Below the pieces are notes generated by a model. The model did no database searches, was not told the origin of the DNA, and was given only the letters and a program-made list of their open reading frames with translations. A stretch of DNA of 10,029 bases from DAIOFH01 sp036745875 (GTDB taxonomy: Bacteria > Planctomycetota > SZUA-567), in the NCBI GenBank assembly GCA_036745875.1, contig DAIOFH010000140.1, forward strand, positions 1-10,029. The letters are read 5' to 3'. Position numbers and translations under genes: made by a program. Shown here piece by piece: positions 6,070 through 10,029 of the stretch (the first letter of the stretch is position 1; each line of letters begins with the position of its first letter).

Positions 6070-6179
6070 GTCGCCGGATATATTTCTAAACTGACAGTAT
6101 ATAGGTAACCCCTCACGGAAGGGCGTTATAAACCACTGAGAACTACGAATATTTTCACGGGATGTAAAGGAGAAGCACA

Positions 6180-6617
6180 ATGGCTATGTTAAAATTTCAA
6201 GCCCGCTCGCATTGGACAAAAGATCAGCCCGCAGTCGTGATCAAGACCGGCAAGCACGAACTTATCATTGACGAACCGCAGTCAGTGGGCGGCACGGACC
6301 GAGGCCCGAACCCGCTCCAATACGTCCTGTCCTCTCTCACCGGATGCGTAACCATAGTCGGCAAGAATGTCGCCAAGAAGATGGGCATCACCCTTGAGGA
6401 AGTGTCAGTGAAAATAGAGGGCGATATCGACGACAGAGGTTTTACCGGACAGGACCCCAATGTTCAAAAAGGCTTCAAGGAAATGCGCCTCAGCGTATCG
6501 GCCAAGGCCGATTGCTCCCGGGAAAAGCTGGAAGAATGGCTCAAGACCACCGAATCGCTCTGTCCCGTAGGCAATACCTACCGCGACGGCACTCACGTTG
6601 TCATGACCCTGGAATAG
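6180..6617 (+). CDS. OsmC family protein (peroxide/thiol-dependent peroxidase-like)
   Basis: This 145-residue cytoplasmic protein belongs to the OsmC/Ohr superfamily, whose members detoxify organic hydroperoxides with a reactive cysteine pair. The N-terminal part ends in the expected GGTDRGPNPLQYVLSSLTGC, with the peroxidatic cysteine C56 at the start of the central helix. The second cysteine, C128, sits in SLCPVGNT, the usual CP[V/I]xNT signature. The length is normal for the family. It is nearer to the general OsmC-like (YhfA-type) branch than to classic Ohr, but substrate cannot be decided. ATG 6180 follows AAGGAG at good spacing. It is flanked by terminators on both sides, so it probably has its own promoter in 6070-6179. 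A TATAAA at 6127-6132 is a possible -10 box, without a clear -35 box. Confidence 0.93.
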   Translation: MAMLKFQARSHWTKDQPAVVIKTGKHELIIDEPQSVGGTDRGPNPLQYVLSSLTGCVTIVGKNVAKKMGITLEEVSVKIEGDIDDRGFTGQDPNVQKGFKEMRLSVSAKADCSREKLEEWLKTTESLCPVGNTYRDGTHVVMTLE

Positions 6618-6647
6618 CGCGGGCGGCCCACATACGGATCACGCGTC

Positions 6648-6677
6648 AATCCCCTCTTGAAAAAGAGGGGATTTTTT
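6648..6677 (+). terminator. Intrinsic terminator of the OsmC family gene
   Basis: An 11-bp stem, AATCCCCTCTT (6648-6658) with AAGAGGGGATT (6663-6673), has a GAAA tetraloop and is followed by a T run to 6677. It lies 31 bases after the OsmC stop. On the minus strand no T run follows, so it would not stop the convergent obg operon. Confidence 0.92.
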
Positions 6678-6802
6678 AATAAGCCGCTGATTCCAATACC
6701 CTTTGTCTTTAGGCGAACGTTGTTTTTGGGGAATGTGCATCGATCCCGAAGGGTCGCATCGGAGCGGGGATCAACCAGCAGTCAGGGCCGAGAGCTCTGG
6801 TA

Positions 6803-7516
6803 TCATTGCTTGCCCGGTGTGATATGCGCCGGTTCGTTGCCGACGGGATTGGCTCTTTCCAGGCGTTCCTTGAGGTATTCGAGTTTAGTCCGCAGTTGCG
6901 CCGAAAGCGCTTCGACCAGTGAGGCGCCAAACTTGTTGTTGATCATGACGGTGGACGCCGCCTGGTCGAGTTCACGAAAGAAGCGCACGGCATCGGTGCT
7001 GATGTCGTCATAGCTTTCATAAATCTCCGTCCTGCCTTCGCCGGATTCGATCATGTCCTTGAGGCGTTCGGCATTATCCTCCAGTTCCGAAATGCGGCGC
7101 TCCTCGTTTTTCGCCTTGATAAGGCTGCCCTCCTCCATGAGTTTGCGCACACGTTCCTTGGATGAGGCGATTGTGTTGAGTATGGTGTCCCGCTCTTCGC
7201 GGTAGTCGTTTTCGGTTTTGAGGGCGTCGTCTATGACTTTTTCATGCTTCTCGAGAAGGGACTCGATGGCGGCGGAGGTGACGTCCGAGATGCAGTGGTA
7301 TTTCCGGAGCAGCAGGCTGGCCATCGGCGCGTCGCGGTCGTTACAGAGGTGCAGGTAGTCCATTGCGGCGCGATAATCGCGAATGTCTTCGTTCTCCAGA
7401 CCCCAGCGGTAATACCGTTCCCCCATGGTCAACGGTTCGACAAACGCGGTCAGCGAGTCGCGGCGTCCCATCATGACAGAGACAAAATAGTCGAAAAACT
7501 CCCGCAGCATGCCCAT
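6803..7516 (-). CDS. Unrecognised coiled-coil protein encoded directly after obg
   Basis: This 237-residue soluble protein has no signal peptide or membrane segment. Residues 30-80 look like one or two short helical repeats (RYYRWGLENEDIRDYRAAMDY, then LLLRKYHCISD), resembling a TPR/Sel1 unit. Residues about 84-160 are a charged heptad-rich coiled coil with many Glu, Lys and Arg. Residues 165-225 are again helical, and the last 15 residues are Pro-rich and likely disordered. Its ATG at 7516 lies 1 base after the obg stop codon, so the two are almost certainly co-transcribed and coupled. A GGGAG inside obg about 12 bases upstream is a weak ribosome site. An alternative ATG is at 7510. I recognise no family. 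An accessory role with Obg (ribosome or stress) is only a guess from position. Confidence 0.8.
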   Translation of the reverse strand: MGMLREFFDYFVSVMMGRRDSLTAFVEPLTMGERYYRWGLENEDIRDYRAAMDYLHLCNDRDAPMASLLLRKYHCISDVTSAAIESLLEKHEKVIDDALKTENDYREERDTILNTIASSKERVRKLMEEGSLIKAKNEERRISELEDNAERLKDMIESGEGRTEIYESYDDISTDAVRFFRELDQAASTVMINNKFGASLVEALSAQLRTKLEYLKERLERANPVGNEPAHITPGKQ

Positions 7517-7517
7517 A

Positions 7518-8510
7518 TTATTGTTTCAACTCCCGCCTTAGGTTGAACATCGCGATTACCAGTTCCTTGAGCCCGGTCCCCACTGCGGCGGAAATGGGAA
7601 AAACATCCTGTCCGACCGCTTCCCTGAATTCTTCAAGCGCGACGTCCGTGTCCGTGAGGTCCATTTTGTTGGCGGCGATTATCTGCGGTTTGGCCGCCAG
7701 GGTCGGCGAATGAGCCGCCAGCTCCTGGTTGATAATCCGGTAGTTTTCCGCCGGAGACGATCCGTCCAGCGGCAGTAGTTCGACTACGTGCAGGAGAAAA
7801 TGGCAGCGCTCGACATGGCGAAGAAATTTCAAGCCCATGCCCGCGCCGTCGGCCGCTCCTTCGATAATGCCTGGGATGTCGGCCATCACCAGTTCGTGGC
7901 CGTAGCCGTCGGGGACAATGCCGAGTTGCGGCTGGAGCGTGGTGAACGGGTAGTCGGCGATACGCGGCCTCGCCGCCGAGAGGCGGGAAAGAATGGTGCT
8001 TTTTCCGGCATTTGGCAGACCGAGCAGGCCGACGTCGGCAATTAGCTTCAATTCGAGATGCAGCTTCCGCTCGTTGCCTTCCTCGCCATAGGTGAATTCC
8101 CTGGGCGACTGGTTTATGGGGCTGGCAAAAGTGGCGTTGCCCTTTCCGCCCTTGCCTCCGGCTGCCGCGAGCCATTCTGCGCCATGCACGTCGAGGTCTG
8201 CGACAACTTCTCCATCTTCGTAAAAAACCGTCCCGACAGGAACCCTGACGTCGACGTCATCTGCGCTTTTGCCGCGCCGGTTGTTGCCGCCTCCGCGTTC
8301 GCCGGAACCGGCGACATAGCGCTGAGTCCGCGCCAGCGGAAGAAGGGTATCGGCGTTTTCATCGGCGTGGAAGATGATGTCGCCGCCGTCGCCGCCGTCG
8401 CCGCCCGTCGGTCCGCCGAGCGGCATATTGCGCTCACGCCGAAACGCGACCGCACCATCGCCGCCTTTGCCGGAGCGAATGGTTATTTTTGTTTCGTCGA
8501 CAAATTCCAT
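7518..8510 (-). CDS. obgE: Obg family GTPase (ribosome assembly, stringent-response-linked)
   Basis: This 330-residue essential GTPase works in late assembly of the 50S ribosomal subunit and in growth and stress control. The N-terminal Obg fold (about 1-158) is glycine-rich, with GKGGDGA (15-20 region), GPTGGDGGDGGD (33-44) and GGKGGKGN (118-125). The GTPase domain has G1 GLPNAGKS (164-171), switch I DYPFTTL (186-192), G3 DIPG (211-214), G4 NKMD (281-284) and G5 ISAAVGTG (306-313). The conserved GAGMGLKFLRHVER follows G3. The extra C-terminal domain found in some Gram-positives is absent. Minus-strand ATG 8510 follows a weak GGGA. The ribosomal protein genes rplU and rpmA, which commonly precede obg, are not here: upstream is an intergenic region and a divergent dehydrogenase. 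Downstream is the coiled-coil gene. Confidence 0.98.
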   Translation of the reverse strand: MEFVDETKITIRSGKGGDGAVAFRRERNMPLGGPTGGDGGDGGDIIFHADENADTLLPLARTQRYVAGSGERGGGNNRRGKSADDVDVRVPVGTVFYEDGEVVADLDVHGAEWLAAAGGKGGKGNATFASPINQSPREFTYGEEGNERKLHLELKLIADVGLLGLPNAGKSTILSRLSAARPRIADYPFTTLQPQLGIVPDGYGHELVMADIPGIIEGAADGAGMGLKFLRHVERCHFLLHVVELLPLDGSSPAENYRIINQELAAHSPTLAAKPQIIAANKMDLTDTDVALEEFREAVGQDVFPISAAVGTGLKELVIAMFNLRRELKQ

Positions 8511-8612
8511 AATTAATTTCCCAGCAATGTCAGAGACACGAATACCCTTTCCTGCAGAAGGATGCAGAAACGGTACGCATACGAATTAAAAGAAGCAGGT
8601 ATTCCCGCCTCA

Positions 8613-8641
8613 ATTATAATCGGATGAACGGGCATTGTCCA
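8613..8641 (-). promoter_or_regulatory. Sigma70-like promoter of the obg operon
   Basis: On the minus strand, TGGACA (8641-8636), a 17-base spacer and consensus TATAAT (8618-8613). The leader would be about 95 bases to the ATG at 8510. This strong promoter explains how obg is expressed without the usual rplU-rpmA operon. The rest of 8511-8922 (412 bp between divergent genes) contains this promoter, the dehydrogenase control region and no gene I can support. Confidence 0.65.
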
Positions 8642-8834
8642 TATGTAGCGTTGTTGTTTCCTGATCCCTGAAATGAATCTCATCAAAAGGGCACTTTCAA
8701 AATACCTTTTAAAAACTATCTAACTACTTGCGCATCGCCGGGTGGTGCTGCTATGATGGTGTATTCGTGGTGATTGAAATGCTTGATTGGGCGTTTCATT
8801 GTAGCGTTTTCTCAGAAAGTTGATCCTCCCGTCG

Positions 8835-8871
8835 CGCGTTTTGGATTGGTACAATTGTGCCGGAAAACGCG
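8835..8871 (+). promoter_or_regulatory. Nested palindromes over an extended -10 promoter of the dehydrogenase (candidate operator)
   Basis: An inner near-palindrome GGTACAATTGTGCC (8848-8861, ACAATTGT perfect) lies inside an outer 8-bp inverted repeat CGCGTTTT (8835-8842) / AAAACGCG (8864-8871). The inner element overlaps TGG-TACAAT (8847-8855), an extended -10 box. No -35 box is evident. Transcription would start near 8862, 60 bases before the ATG. A dimeric repressor bound here would block the promoter, as is common for sugar and polyol genes, but the regulator is not in the window. Confidence 0.55.
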
Positions 8872-8922
8872 GCAGGGGGCCGATCATTTTCGAAACGCGC
8901 CAAGTAGACAAAGGAGAAGCCG

Positions 8923-9954
8923 ATGAAGTCGTTGGTAGTGGAAAAACAAGGTGTGCTCGCATTCAAGGATATGCCGCTGCAGGGCGAAATGACCCCTGAT
9001 TCACTCCGTATCCAGATTAAGAATGTGGGGATTTGCGGCTCCGACGTGCATTATTACACCCATGGCCGCATCGGACAGTATATTGTCAAGGAACCGATGA
9101 TCCTTGGCCACGAAGCGGCCGGCATCGTCCTGGAAGTCGGATCCAATGTCAAGAATTTCAAGCCGGGCGACAGGGTCTGCATGGAACCGGGCATCCCGAA
9201 TCCCAAGTCCAGAGCCGCCAAACTGGGTTTATACAATCTCGATCCCGACGTTTTCTTCTGGGCGACTCCTCCAGACCACGGCTGTCTCATTGAAGAGGTC
9301 ATCCATCCGGCCGACTATACCTACAAGCTTCCGGAGAACGTCTCCCTCGCTGAAGGCGCAATGGTCGAACCCCTTGCAATCGGCCTCCAGGCGGCGAAGA
9401 AAGCCCGAATCATGCCTGGCGACAACGCGGTGGTCATAGGCGCCGGCACCATCGGCATCATGTGCGCCATCTCCCTTCTGTCCGGCGGCTGCAGCCAGGT
9501 GTTCGTCGTCGACAATAAACAGGAAAAACTGGATATCGCCTCCAGCTACCAGGGTATCATCCCCTTGAATTTCACCAAGACGGATCCCCTAAAAGCGGTC
9601 ATGGACGCAACGGACAATTGGGGCTGTGAAGTTGTTGTCGAAGCGAGCGGAGCGCCTGCCGTGTATCCCGGCTTCGCCGATTACGGCTGTCCCGGCGGCA
9701 AGGTTGTCCTTGTCGGCATCCCCGTGGATCCGGTGCCGTTCGATATCGCCGGGATCCAGGCCAAGGAGTTGGATATGGCGTCCGTGTTCCGCTATGCGAA
9801 CATCTATCCCCGAGCGATCAACCTCATCGCCTCGGGTAAGCTCGATGTCAAACGCCTTATTTCCAAGGTCTACCCGTTCGACCAGGCGATAGACGCCTTC
9901 AAGCTTGCCGAACAGAATCAGGCGAATATCGTCAAGATCATGATTGAATTGTAG
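8923..9954 (+). CDS. Zinc-dependent medium-chain dehydrogenase, sorbitol/xylitol dehydrogenase type
   Basis: This 343-residue cytoplasmic enzyme should oxidise a polyol such as sorbitol or xylitol (or reduce the ketose) with NAD(H). The catalytic zinc site is shown by C38 in GICGSDVHYY, H63 and E64 in GHEAAG, and E149 in MVEPLAIG. The stretch GLYNLDPDVFFWATPPDHG (102-120) is characteristic of the sorbitol dehydrogenase branch. The NAD-binding Rossmann motif is GAGTIG (173-178), with an acidic D197 at the end of the second strand favouring NAD over NADP. The structural-zinc cysteines of many family members are absent from residues 90-108, as in mammalian sorbitol dehydrogenase. The C-terminal part FRYANIYPRAINLI is also typical. 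ATG 8923 follows AAGGAG with 6-base spacing. Exact substrate is uncertain. A further gene probably follows in the same operon. Confidence 0.95.
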   Translation: MKSLVVEKQGVLAFKDMPLQGEMTPDSLRIQIKNVGICGSDVHYYTHGRIGQYIVKEPMILGHEAAGIVLEVGSNVKNFKPGDRVCMEPGIPNPKSRAAKLGLYNLDPDVFFWATPPDHGCLIEEVIHPADYTYKLPENVSLAEGAMVEPLAIGLQAAKKARIMPGDNAVVIGAGTIGIMCAISLLSGGCSQVFVVDNKQEKLDIASSYQGIIPLNFTKTDPLKAVMDATDNWGCEVVVEASGAPAVYPGFADYGCPGGKVVLVGIPVDPVPFDIAGIQAKELDMASVFRYANIYPRAINLIASGKLDVKRLISKVYPFDQAIDAFKLAEQNQANIVKIMIEL

Positions 9955-10012
9955 GCCAAACAGCGACGTCATTGCTGCCGCGCGGGAAATCTTTTCGGTT
10001 TGACCGAGAGGA

Positions 10013-10029
10013 AAAAGGTTGGAGGAGGA
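10013..10029 (+). promoter_or_regulatory. Shine-Dalgarno-like run at the window edge, implying a following gene
   Basis: GGAGGAGGA ends the window 67 bases after the dehydrogenase stop. The intervening sequence (9955-10012) shows no terminator hairpin. The likely reading is a ribosome site for a gene that starts just past the edge and is co-transcribed with the dehydrogenase. Confidence 0.4.

Noticed and set aside
5028..6116. 362-codon open frame on the minus strand, opposite the secreted repeat protein
   Set aside because: The plus-strand gene has a signal peptide, an ideal Shine-Dalgarno, promoters and a terminator in the right orientation. The minus frame runs through that terminator and has none of these.
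6742..6772. GATCCC/GGGATC inverted repeat as terminator of the obg operon
   Set aside because: The loop is long and no T run follows on the minus strand, so termination there is not supported.
8720..8962. 80-codon minus-strand frame in the obg/dehydrogenase gap
   Set aside because: It overlaps the dehydrogenase start and control region, has no ribosome site, and its composition is not protein-like.
1..10029. tRNA, rRNA, CRISPR, insertion sequence or prophage features
   Set aside because: I looked for cloverleaf ends, spaced repeats, transposase motifs and att-like duplications and saw none.

Overview
The window (10,029 bp) comes from a bacterial chromosome. It looks like a motile, Gram-negative anaerobe or microaerophile. 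Supporting this are a long chemoreceptor without a HAMP domain and with a C-terminal tail ending in an acidic and aromatic tip (a layout I associate with deltaproteobacteria/Desulfobacterota, by inference only), a class A flavodiiron protein for O2 or NO removal, an OsmC-type peroxide/thiol protein, and an exported cysteine-containing protein with a cleavable Sec signal. There is no phage, IS element, CRISPR array, rRNA or tRNA that I can see. I cannot name the species.

Layout. (1) 81-2392, minus strand: a monocistronic methyl-accepting chemotaxis protein with its own extended -10 promoter and a hairpin terminator. (2) 2557-4400, minus strand: a two-gene operon of a flavodiiron protein followed by a DPM1-like family 2 glycosyltransferase, joined by a 4-base GTGA overlap. 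(3) 4401-5009: a 600-bp regulatory stretch between divergent genes. It has a large imperfect inverted repeat and a 14-bp direct repeat on the fprA side, a possible 33-residue ORF in the middle, and on the right an AT-rich 310-bp block with three sigma70-like promoters and ten GATAA/TTATC motifs that fall into five inverted pairs. (4) 5010-6069, plus strand: a secreted repeat protein with a strong terminator. (5) 6180-6677, plus strand: an OsmC/Ohr family protein with its own terminator. (6) 6803-8641, minus strand: the ribosome-assembly GTPase Obg, followed after one base by an unrecognised coiled-coil protein. (7) 8835-9954, plus strand: a sorbitol/xylitol-type zinc dehydrogenase behind an extended -10 element that lies inside a palindrome. 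The window ends in a strong Shine-Dalgarno-like run, so another gene probably follows just outside.

How the genes fit together. The flavodiiron and OsmC proteins are both oxidative-stress functions, and the secreted protein lies between them. The chemoreceptor, Obg and polyol dehydrogenase are housekeeping or catabolic and look unrelated to each other. The most unusual material is the regulatory block at about 4440-4990 and the secreted repeat protein it appears to control. The other genes belong to well-known families.
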